DNA of 64,000 nt from UKL13-2 sp947085425 (lineage in GTDB: Bacteria; Pseudomonadota; Gammaproteobacteria; Burkholderiales; Usitatibacteraceae). The notes under the pieces were generated by a model that searched no databases, was not told where the DNA came from, and saw only the letters and a program-made list of their open reading frames with translations. The position numbers were made by a program, and so were the translations under genes. The stretch is taken from assembly GCA_947085425.1 (NCBI GenBank), contig CAMTWK010000004.1, positions 124,001 through 188,000 of the forward strand, in the 5' to 3' direction. Positions 9,301-18,700 of the stretch are shown here, in pieces (positions within the stretch are counted from its first letter, which is position 1; each line of letters opens with the position of its first letter).

Positions 9301-9747
9301 ATGCGTAAGCAACTGGGATTTACATTAATAGAACTCATGATTGTGGTGGCCATCATTGGCATTTTGATGGCCGTCGCCATGCCGGCCTATACCGATTACG
9401 TTCGGCGCGCAAAAATTACCGAGGCCACCTCCGGGTTGTCGGAGATGCGCATCAAGATGGAGCAATACTTTCAGGATAATCGTCGTTACGACGGGACACC
9501 GGCCCCCTGTGGTGCGGTGGGTACATCCATTGCGCCGGCCGCAACCTCTAAACATTTCATATTTACGTGCCCAAGTCCGGGATTGACGACCTATACCGCC
9601 GTTGCGACCGGGACTGCCGACATGGCCGATTTTACCTACACCATTGATCAAAACAATGTGCGCCGCACGTTGAATTTGCCGGCCGGCTGGGATAGGACAA
9701 CCAATGGAACGACCTGCTGGGTCATGAAAAAGAGCGGGAGCTGTTAG
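9301..9747 (+). CDS. pilE: Type IV pilin-like protein (PilE family)
   Basis: Prepilin of 148 aa. The class III signal is short (MRKQLG|FTLIELMIVV), with cleavage by PilD after Gly6 and the conserved Glu5 of the mature protein, followed by the long hydrophobic N-terminal helix and an AYTDYVRRAKITEA turn. The C-terminal half has paired cysteines (TTCWV ... GSC) that could form the D-region disulfide, plus another pair earlier. A GGGGG purine tract precedes the ATG. It heads the operon fimT-pilV-pilW-pilX-pilY1, where a pilE-like minor pilin is common at one end. It is more likely a minor pilin than the major subunit, given this context. Confidence 0.88.
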   Translation: MRKQLGFTLIELMIVVAIIGILMAVAMPAYTDYVRRAKITEATSGLSEMRIKMEQYFQDNRRYDGTPAPCGAVGTSIAPAATSKHFIFTCPSPGLTTYTAVATGTADMADFTYTIDQNNVRRTLNLPAGWDRTTNGTTCWVMKKSGSC

Positions 9748-9751
9748 CCTC

Positions 9752-10366
9752 ATGTGCGCTCGCCATTCAATCGTCAAGCCCTTAACTCCAAACGATTGCC
9801 GCGTTGCAGCGGGATTCTCGCTGGTCGAATTGGTAGTGGGGCTCGCTATTGTCGGCGTGCTTTTGGCGGTTGGTGCGCCGGCGGTTGGGACCTATTTGGC
9901 CAATGAAAAAATTCTCGCAACTGCGCAAAGCTTTATGTCTGGTCTGCAGCAGGCGCGGGCAGAGTCTATCCGGCGCAATACCCGCGCAGAATTTTTTATG
10001 ACGGATTCGTCAGATATTACTAATCCATCAGTAACGAACAGCGCGAGCGGAAAGAGTTGGGTTGTCCGTGCGCCTGACGCGGACAATCCGGCGATATTTG
10101 TCGTCGTCAATGGCAAGGCGCTGTCTGAGGGGGGCGGCAGCAAAGTGTCTGTAAATGGAACTGTGGCGAGTGTGACCTTTAATGGATTGGGCGGCACCAA
10201 TTTGAGCGCCGCAGCAACATTCGCATTTGGTTTGGACGACAAAGCCTGTGGTCCGGACGTTCGCTGTATTAATGTCATTGTTACACCCGGGGGTCGTTCA
10301 CAAATTTGTGACCCGGCGGTGCCTGCAACCGCGTTGACGGATTCGCGGCGCTGTATTGCAACATAG
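9752..10366 (+). CDS. fimT: Minor pilin FimT/FimU (GspH-like)
   Basis: Minor pseudopilin thought to help prime pilus assembly with PilV, PilW, PilX and PilE. 204 aa, with prepilin cleavage at AAG|FSLVELVVGLAIVGVLL (Glu5 retained), then an ATAQSFMSGLQQARAESIRRN helix region typical of FimT/GspH, and a beta-rich C-terminal part. The leader of about 21 residues is longer than in PilE. The gene begins 4 bases after the pilE-like stop and runs directly into pilV, so translation is probably coupled. Confidence 0.88.
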   Translation: MCARHSIVKPLTPNDCRVAAGFSLVELVVGLAIVGVLLAVGAPAVGTYLANEKILATAQSFMSGLQQARAESIRRNTRAEFFMTDSSDITNPSVTNSASGKSWVVRAPDADNPAIFVVVNGKALSEGGGSKVSVNGTVASVTFNGLGGTNLSAAATFAFGLDDKACGPDVRCINVIVTPGGRSQICDPAVPATALTDSRRCIAT

Positions 10367-10378
10367 GTGAGACCGATA

Positions 10379-10915
10379 ATGATTGCAATTTTTTCAAATT
10401 CCAGAGTTGCCGCCCCCGCCTCCCAGCGCGGGGTGTTTTTGCTTGAAGCGTTAATGGCAATCTTGATTTTTGCATTCGGTGTTTTAGGGATTGTGGCGCT
10501 GGGTGCGACCGCGATCGGCGCACAAAATGACGCGCAATATCGGACCGAAGCGGCGAGTCATGCCAGTGAAATTGTTGGCTTGATTTGGAACAATGTCAAT
10601 CGTGTGCCTGCATGGGCCCCCGACCCTGGTTACGCGGTGGACGCAGCCTCGTTGCTAAACTTTCAACACCAACCAACAACATCGACTGTGGATCCGTGTG
10701 AGTTTTCAGGTGCAGTGTCCACGGAGACGCTGGTTACAGATTGGGCAACTCGAGTCAGCACTCTCAGTGCAAGCAAGGGCTTGCCTGGTGCCGTCGGTCG
10801 GCAGCAGGTACAGGTGGATTCCGCCGCGACCAACCGGGTCTCGGTAACGGTTTGTTGGCAGGGCCCGAATGACTCTGTTGCCCGTCGACACACACTTGTG
10901 ACCTACGTTAACTGA
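10379..10915 (+). CDS. pilV: Minor pilin PilV
   Basis: Minor pilin, 178 aa. The PilV signature is QRGVFLLEALMAILIFAFGVLGI, where the prepilin site precedes the phenylalanine (RG|VFLLEAL) and the FGVLGI helix is typical of PilV. A GTG at 10367 is in frame, but ATG 10379 is preferred because AGGTGAG sits 7 bases upstream, overlapping the fimT stop. The C-terminal half carries VSVTVCWQGPND, a common PilV ending. It precedes pilW by 8 bases. Confidence 0.87.
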   Translation: MIAIFSNSRVAAPASQRGVFLLEALMAILIFAFGVLGIVALGATAIGAQNDAQYRTEAASHASEIVGLIWNNVNRVPAWAPDPGYAVDAASLLNFQHQPTTSTVDPCEFSGAVSTETLVTDWATRVSTLSASKGLPGAVGRQQVQVDSAATNRVSVTVCWQGPNDSVARRHTLVTYVN

Positions 10916-10923
10916 GTCCAGCC

Positions 10924-12033
10924 ATGTTCAATTTATCCACTTCGCCGGCAAAAAAAATCAGTGGTTTTAGCCTGATTGAAATGCTCATCGGTGTCACCAT
11001 CGGCTTGCTTGGTATTGTGGTGATTTTTCAAGTGCTGTCAGTTTGGGATACGCGCAAACGCACCACGGCATCTGGAAGTGACGCACAAATTGCCGGCACG
11101 ATCGCCACGTTTGGTTTGGAGCGCGAGCTTAAGGCGGCTGGATATGGGTTTGGTCGTGTCACGCCAACTGAATTGAATTGTAATGTTGTCGCACTTAACG
11201 CGGCAGGTGTGAGTACGGATTTTCCATTGATGCCGGTCATTATCAATCAGGGGGCGGCCAGCGCGCCCGATAGCATTGAGGTTTTATTCGGAAACTCGAG
11301 CTACATGACCGGCACCATGTCCTTCACGGGTTCGACGGCAGGATCAAAACGAACAAAGTATCGGACTGGTTTTTTTAAAGGGGATTTGGTGATTGTCACC
11401 GATGCGCCCACCGTCCCCGGCACAAGAAATTGTGCGCTTGTCGAAGTTACTAACGACGGTGCCGCCGACCCAAGACTGTTCGAACATTTGAATGTCAGCT
11501 ACGAAAAATTTGGCGTTGTTCCGGCGGTCATGGTGCCAGCGCGGTTTAATCCCACCGCCGGCACAGGTGCCGTGTTTTCTTCAGGCAATTTATACAATCT
11601 TGGTCCGGCACCACGCCGCAGTCTATGGCAAATTCGCCCGGGCAATGTGCTTACGGTAAATGACCGGCTTGGTACAACCGGTGTGGTCGATATTGCAGAA
11701 GGCATCGTTGATATGCAGGCGCAATATGGATCACTTGATCCTGTTCCAAGCAATCCAATCATTTGGTCTGACACCTTGCCGGTCGCATTATCGAGTTTGC
11801 AATCAGTTCGCGTCGCAATTTTGTCTCGCAGCCAACAATTTGAAAAGGATGCCGTGACAACCGTTGCCCCAAGTTATTTTGAAGGGGCATTTCAATTTCA
11901 AATGAACAATGTTTTTGGCGTGGATGCGTCGGATGTGGTTGGTAGTCCGACCAATTGGCGTCATTACCGATATCGGGTTTATGAAAAGGTCGTGCCATTG
12001 CGGAATATGCTTTGGGGCCTGACCCAGCCATAG
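10924..12033 (+). CDS. pilW: Minor pilin PilW
   Basis: Large minor pilin (369 aa) in the priming complex. Prepilin signal ISG|FSLIEMLIGVTIGLLGIVVIFQVL with Glu5, then QIAGTIATFGLERELKAAGYGFG, which closely matches the PilW family stretch after the N-terminal helix. The rest is a variable beta-rich domain, including ILSRSQQFEKDAV and a VYEKVVPLRNMLW ending; both are PilW hallmarks. A start codon follows 8 bases after pilV, and pilX begins 2 bases after the stop. Confidence 0.88.
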   Translation: MFNLSTSPAKKISGFSLIEMLIGVTIGLLGIVVIFQVLSVWDTRKRTTASGSDAQIAGTIATFGLERELKAAGYGFGRVTPTELNCNVVALNAAGVSTDFPLMPVIINQGAASAPDSIEVLFGNSSYMTGTMSFTGSTAGSKRTKYRTGFFKGDLVIVTDAPTVPGTRNCALVEVTNDGAADPRLFEHLNVSYEKFGVVPAVMVPARFNPTAGTGAVFSSGNLYNLGPAPRRSLWQIRPGNVLTVNDRLGTTGVVDIAEGIVDMQAQYGSLDPVPSNPIIWSDTLPVALSSLQSVRVAILSRSQQFEKDAVTTVAPSYFEGAFQFQMNNVFGVDASDVVGSPTNWRHYRYRVYEKVVPLRNMLWGLTQP

Positions 12034-12035
12034 CC

Positions 12036-12644
12036 ATGATTCACAGCATAAATTTGAAAATTATTGGAACCCCAGTGAAATCAAGATCTCTTCCAAATCG
12101 TCAGCGTGGCGTGGTGTTGATGATCTCGCTTGTGGTGTTGGTGGCGATGGCATTGGCTGGAATCGCCATGGTCCGTCAGCTCAGCGGAGGCCTTGGGATC
12201 GCCGGAAACCTTGCATTCAAACAAAGTGCCACGTCAATAGGCGATGCCGGACTTGAAGCCGCCCGTATATGGTTAAAAGATCAGCTGGTTGATCCGAATG
12301 TGTTGAGCAACGACGTGACCAGCCCCCGCTATTTTTCAAGCTGGGATGAAACCTTTAATCCCATGACCTTTAATTGGGGGGATGCCACCACGGTTACACC
12401 TGCGCCTGCGACCGGCGAGCGAATTCGTTATGTGATTCATCGGCTGTGCAAATTCGCCAATACTGCCCATACCGCAGGCTCGCAGGAGTGTGTGGTTGTT
12501 TCCAATTCGTCTGGCACAGGGTCAGAGACGATTGGCGCCAATGATACGCCGCCTCCTGATGTGACCTCACCGTTCTATCGTATTACTGCGCGGGTTGATG
12601 GCCCACGCAATACCACTAGTTTTGTGCAATTGGTTATGTATTGA
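12036..12644 (+). CDS. pilX: Minor pilin / assembly protein PilX
   Basis: 202 aa protein with the PilX N-terminus QRGVVLMISLVVLVAMALAGIAMV (only part of the hydrophobic helix). As is typical for PilX it has a hydrophobic anchor but lacks the Glu5 of ordinary pilins. A following LAFKQSATSIGDAGLEAAR segment is also diagnostic. An in-frame TTG exists at 12012 inside pilW, but ATG 12036, 2 bases past the pilW stop, is the better start. A 73-base gap with a 16-bp palindrome separates it from pilY1. Confidence 0.85.
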   Translation: MIHSINLKIIGTPVKSRSLPNRQRGVVLMISLVVLVAMALAGIAMVRQLSGGLGIAGNLAFKQSATSIGDAGLEAARIWLKDQLVDPNVLSNDVTSPRYFSSWDETFNPMTFNWGDATTVTPAPATGERIRYVIHRLCKFANTAHTAGSQECVVVSNSSGTGSETIGANDTPPPDVTSPFYRITARVDGPRNTTSFVQLVMY

Positions 12645-12688
12645 CGCTTTGAAGCTGACCAAAATTAAAAAGTTGAATTTTGTTGATT

Positions 12689-12704
12689 AGTCGTTTAAAC
12701 GACT
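12689..12704. promoter_or_regulatory. 16-bp perfect palindrome just upstream of the pilY1 RBS
   Basis: AGTCGTTTAAACGACT is a perfect palindrome ending 13 bases before the pilY1 ATG and directly abutting its purine-rich RBS (GTGGGAG, 12706-12712). As RNA it could fold to a 6-bp stem with a TTAA loop; as DNA it could be an operator. It sits in the only sizeable gap of the operon. Confidence 0.45.
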
Positions 12705-12717
12705 TGTGGGAGTAGTG

Positions 12718-15700
12718 ATGAAAAACGCAAAAACTTTATTCCAAAAAATTTCCCAAGTGGCGACACTGGGCCTTTGTGCGGCGACCTGGCTGACGGTGAA
12801 TTCCGCGCATGCAGCAATGACCGATTTGGCAAGCCGGCCACTCAATAATGGTGGCGCGGTACAGATCAAGCCCAATATTATGTTGTTATTGGACACATCC
12901 AATTCGATGAAACGCACCCACATGCCGGACGAAATGGAAATAACCAGTGTGGCCCAAAGCCTGGGTTATAAAGCGTACCAATGTAATGTCCTTTATTACA
13001 ATCCAACCCAGACCTACGGACTGCCAAAAAATGCCGATGGGACGTTGTTCGCCAATCCAACATTTACTGCCGCCAAATATGATGGGTTTAACGCAGCGTC
13101 TGCAAACGTAAATCTCTCCTCTGCTTTTGTTGCCTTTGATAATAACACCCGTCAAAATGCGGTTGGTGGCGACACACCGCAGGCCGCTTATTATTATTTA
13201 CACAGCAGCGGACAGGCATTTGTGCCGACTTCTGCGCCGTGTAATGATGTGGATACCAATGTTTCAAAACCGGCGACAGTCAGTCCCACCGGTGTCACAG
13301 GCAATTGGGTGCGCGTGTTGGTAAGCGCGACCTCCGGGCCGGGTATGTCCGACGAACGTCAAAATTTTGCCATTTGGTACTCGTATTACCGAACCCGCAT
13401 AAATCTTTCCAAGAGTGCGGTGAGTTTGGCGTTTACACCGTTGACCGATAGTTATCGGGTTGGTTTTGTCACGGTCCGGCCTGGGTCTCCGGTCGCCGCT
13501 TCGGCATATCTGGCAATTGACGACTTTAATGCCACTCAGCGTACAGCGTGGTTCAATAAATTATTTACGCAAATTCCAGCCGGTTCATCACCTACTCGCG
13601 AAGGATTGGCTCGCGTTGGCCGTCATTATGCGGGCATGCAAGACGGCATCAATGACGGTATGGCCGGGGATCCGATTCAATATTCTTGCCAGCAGAACTT
13701 TACGATTGCCACCACAGACGGTTATTGGAATACTGCAGCGGAAACAGCCGGCCCGGTCAAAATAGACGGTGCCACCTTGGTTGGTCAGCAAGACGGGACG
13801 TTAACCGATAATAACGGTAATACTCCCCGGCCGATTTGGGACGGCACAGCTGACACCACCCGGGTGACTACTGACAAAGATAATTTGTATAGTTACGCTC
13901 CCTGCACCGCCGGCTGGTTTAATCGCGCCACGTTGCGCCAGGACAGCAGCACCTTTCAAGCGCTGTCTGCGACTTCACAATTGCGGCAAAGTACCACGCA
14001 AATTCTGGAAACATCCGTGCAACGGCTGCGTCGCACCACGCAAAATCTACAGTCGACGTTACAAACTACGCAATCCACTTTGCAAAATCGCCAAAGCACC
14101 ATGCAGGATTTGCAGAGCACCGTACAAAATCGTCAAAGCACAACACAAATTACCACCAGCACTTTGCAGAGGATGCGCAGCACCAATCAAAACCGGCAAA
14201 GCACCAACCAAAACCTACAGAGCACCTCCCGGGTGACGTCGACGACCACACAATATTTCACAACAACGCAACAAGTCACACAAAGCACGGTGCAGAATCG
14301 CCAAAGTACCACGCAGGATTTGCAAAGTACTTCGCAGATCGTGCAAAGTACGTCGCAGTCGTTGCGCGCAACCTTTCAAAATTTACGCCGCCAGCAACAA
14401 ACCACGGCCAGCACCTCCCAATTGACTAGAAGTACTGCGCAAGCCCTGCAAAGCACGGTGCAAAATCGGCAATCCACGACGCAAATTACCGCCAGCACGT
14501 CGCAATTGACACGCAGCACCTCACAGGTGACCATCAGCACTTCGCAGACCAATCGCAGCACCACGCAAACTACGCTAAGCACCGCGCAGATTCGGCAGTC
14601 GACATCACAAATTCTGTCGTGTAATGCTTCCACAGAGATTTGTACACCAGTCGCGAGTTGTTCGCCGGGTGGGAATATTACCTGCCAAACCATAACGACC
14701 GGCCCTACTCTTGTGGCCAGTTGCACCCCAGCTACCGCCTCGGCCGGCAATACCTACACCACAACCACGTGTAATACCAGCACCACCGGTCCGAATGGAG
14801 TGGCATCTTGTACCCCTGCGGCGGCCACCGCAGGAAACAGCTTCACCAGCACGTCTTGTGGTACCAATCCAACCGGCCCGACTCCGGTGGCGTCTTGTAC
14901 CGCCTCCGGCCCGACCGCCGGCAATGGATATGTCACAACGACCTGCCCGATTATTACGACTGGGCCAACACCGGTAGCTTCGTGTTCCGCCTCTGGCCCC
15001 ACAGCCGGAAATTCGTTTACCACCACCTCCTGTAATACTATTCCGACTGGCCCTACTGGCGTGGCGAGTTGCACCGCGTCTGGGCCAACGGCTGGAAACT
15101 CATTTACCACCACTACCTGTGCAACGGTAAATACCGGCCCAACGGGTGTGGCGGCGTGTACAGCCGTAGCGGCGGGTGCGGGCAATAATTTCACCGCCAC
15201 CACCTGCGGAAATAACAACACCACCAACGTTCCGGTCGCATCGTGTACGCCGTCCAGCCCAGTTGCCGGTAACGCTTACACCACGACAACTTGCCCGTCA
15301 CCGATTACCACCGGCCCAACAGCGGTTTCGTTGTGTACGGCTTCTGCGGCAAACGCCGGCAACAGTTGGACAGCAACAACTTGCACCAATAATAATACCG
15401 GCCCAACTGGGGTGGCGTCTTGCTCGCCGATTACCGCCACCTCCGGCAACGGCTGGACCACCACCACCTGTGCAACGTTAACCACTGGCCCTACTGGCGT
15501 GGCGTCGTGTACCAACGCTTCAGCAACGGCGGGGAATTCGTATGTGGCGACAACCTGCGTTAACAACGATACCGGCTTCGTTGCCATTGCATCTTGCACC
15601 GCGTCGGGACCCACGGCCGGTAACGCCTATGTCACCACAACCTGCTCTACCAACAATACTGCCGCCACCGCGGTTCCGCCGCCATGTTCGCCGCAAACTG

Positions 15701-18700
15701 CGACAGCTGGCAATAGTTGGGTGAGCGCAACGTGCACATTCAACAATACCGGCCCCACACCCGTTGCAGCTTGCACAACAATTGCGCCGATAATTGGCAA
15801 TGCCTATACGTCGACAACTTGTGCAACCAACGTAACGACCAATGTGCCGGTGCAGACTTGTACTGGGTCTGCGGCGTTGGTAGGAAATGCCTATACCACC
15901 ACCACTTGTTCTACTAACAACACCACCAACGTTCCGGTCGCGTCGTGTGCGGCATCTGGTGAGACCGCCGGCAATTCATGGACCACCACGACGTGTTCAA
16001 CCAATAACACCACCAATATTCCGGTGGCAACCTGTACACCTTCGGCTGCCAATGCGGGCAATAGCTGGACGACCACCACTTGTGTCGGCCCAAATATCCT
16101 CACAGGTCCAACACCCTCCGACCCGGCCACTTGTGTGCAAGGTGTCGGGCCTGGACCTGGGTTTATTGCCACGGTTTGTACGTCCGTGGTGACCGGCCCA
16201 ACGGCGGTCGCATCGTGTACCCCACAGACCGCCGGTGCGGGTAATGCTTGGACTCAAATAACCTGTAATAACATCACCACCACCTCCGTACCGGTGTTGA
16301 CCTGTACGCCATCCGGTCCGACTGCCGGTAATTTATTTACCACCACCACCTGCCCGGCACCGATCGTCACCACCAATGTGCCCGTTGTGACTTGTGTTGC
16401 GTCTGCCGCCAACGCCGGAAATAATTTTGTCAGCACCACGTGTCCGGCGCCTATTACCACAGGACCGACAGCCGTGGCGAGCTGTACGGCGGCCGCAGCC
16501 GACGCTGGCAATTCATTTACGTCAACGTCGTGCACCAACAATACCACCGGCCCCACCGGCGCGGCATCGTGTGCCAACGTGGCGCCAGTTTCAGGTAATT
16601 CCTTCACTGAAACCATCTGCGGCACCAACAACACGACCAATGTGCCGGTGGTCAGCTGTACGGCATCAGGCCCGATTGCGGGTAATGGGTTTACCACCAC
16701 CACCTGTCCTGCGCCGATTGTTACAACCAACGTGCCAGTGCAAACTTGCGCCGCATCGGGACCGGTGGCCGGCAATAACTTTACAACCATTACCTGCACG
16801 ACCAATAGTACGACCAATGTGCCGATTGCAACGTGCACGCCGATTGCAGAGTCATCTGGCAATAATTGGGTGGCGACAACCTGTAACCCACTGACTACCG
16901 GGCCAACGGGCGTTGCTGTGTGTGCACCGATCACTGCGACCGTCGGCAATTCTTGGACGGCTACAACCTGCGGCACCAATAACACCACCAACGTGCCGGT
17001 GCAAACCTGCACGGCTGCGCCGGCAACAGCAGGAAACAGCTGGACGATTGTCAGTTGCCCGGCACCGGTAACGACCGGCCCGACAGCAGTGTCGGCGTGT
17101 ACCGGCAGTAATGCGCCACAGACGGCGGCGGCGGGTAATTCGTGGATCACGCGCACTTGCGACACCTTGGAGCCTGCAACAAATTACACCAATCGACCTG
17201 TTGTGTCGTGTGCACTACAAACAGCCGCTTCTGGTAATCAATGGACGACCATTACCTGCCCAACAGCGATCACCACCACCAATGTGCCGGTTGCCTCCTG
17301 TTCAGCGGCACCCGCCGTTGCTGGTAATAGTTTTGTCACCACCACTTGTAATACCGCGACCACGGCAGCAGTCCCGGTGGCGAGCTGTACGGCAACTAGT
17401 CCAAACGCAGGCAACAGCTTTGTCGCCACAACCTGTAGCAGCAACACGACCGGACCAACCGCCGTGGCGACCTGTACACCCGCCGCACCTGTGTCAGGTA
17501 ATGTGTTCACCCAAACGTCGTGCAATAACGTGACGACTGGTCCGACCCTGACGCAAACCTGCGCTGTTGCTGCAGCCAATTCAGGCAATGGATTCACGTC
17601 GACATCCTGTACCTCGGTGCCCGGCCAAAAGTTACAATACGCGACCACCACCACTGTCACCTCCGCACAATATAGTGGTGGATTTATAACCGGAACGCCA
17701 ACTGTCACCACTTCCACCGCGGCAGCCGCAGATCTCGACGGCGTTTGTTATGTGCCTGGTGTGGCCGCACTGGGGTCTCCGCCCAGCGCTGGAAAACCCG
17801 GTCTGTCATGGGTGAATGGTCTTGGCGCAACAGTAACCTTGCCGCCGGCGCCAAGCAGCCCATGTTTAGCTTGGCCTTGTACGGTTTCGACTTCACTTGG
17901 CGGGGGTGTTGGTAATTCATTGGCGGACGTCGCGCAGTATTACTATGTGACCGATTTGCGTTCTGCCATGGAAAATAATGTGCCCGCAACCGGCAGCGGC
18001 CCGGAGGACGATCGCGCGACGCATCAACATATGACCACGTTTACCATTGCATTAGGTGTGTCAGGAGGCCTTACTTATCGGAACGATTATAGAAATATCA
18101 GCACCACCACCGGGCACTTTGCCCAGATTCGGTCTGGCGCGAGAAACTGGCCATTCCCGATCGCCGATGACCCAAGCTCAATTGATGATTTTTGGCACGC
18201 GGCGGTAAATGGTCGTGGCCAATATTTCAGTGCCGGTAATCCAACTTCGGTGATCAACGGTTTGGGTTCGGCGTTGGCTGGTGTGACCGCCAGAACCGGT
18301 GCCGGTTCAGCGGCGGCATCGTCGTCCACACAGGAGCCAACTACGGCCACTAATTTCGCCTATCAAGCGCAATACACCACCCAAGAATGGACCGGTGATC
18401 TTATTTCAAAAGAACGTGATTTGACAACTGGTGCGATAAGGCCCGCGATTATTTGGTCGGCTAGATCGCAGCTAGATACCCGCGCTGGAAATGATTGTGA
18501 TACGCGGAAAATTCACGTCTTTCGTGCCGGTGCAACGGATAATTTTGCGCCGTTTACGTGGAATACCCGTCTGTGTGACGGCGCGGGAAATGCAACTGGC
18601 GCAGCGGTGACCAACTTAAATGGCGCGCAGCAAGCGTTGTTTAATACCGCGACTGTTAGCCAACTGAGTCAGTATCCGAGTATGACCGACGGTACCTCTT

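Noticed and set aside
14754..17165. Long minus-strand open frames (such as 16254-17165 and 14754-15227) inside pilY1
   Set aside because: They are mirror images of the Cys-pair repeat array: low-complexity Val/Pro/Gly-rich products with no starts or RBS, caused by repeat composition.
13948..17622. Possible CRISPR or tandem DNA repeat array
   Set aside because: The repeats are in frame within one ORF, have 21-bp or about 88-bp periods and diverged DNA, and there are no spacers or cas genes.
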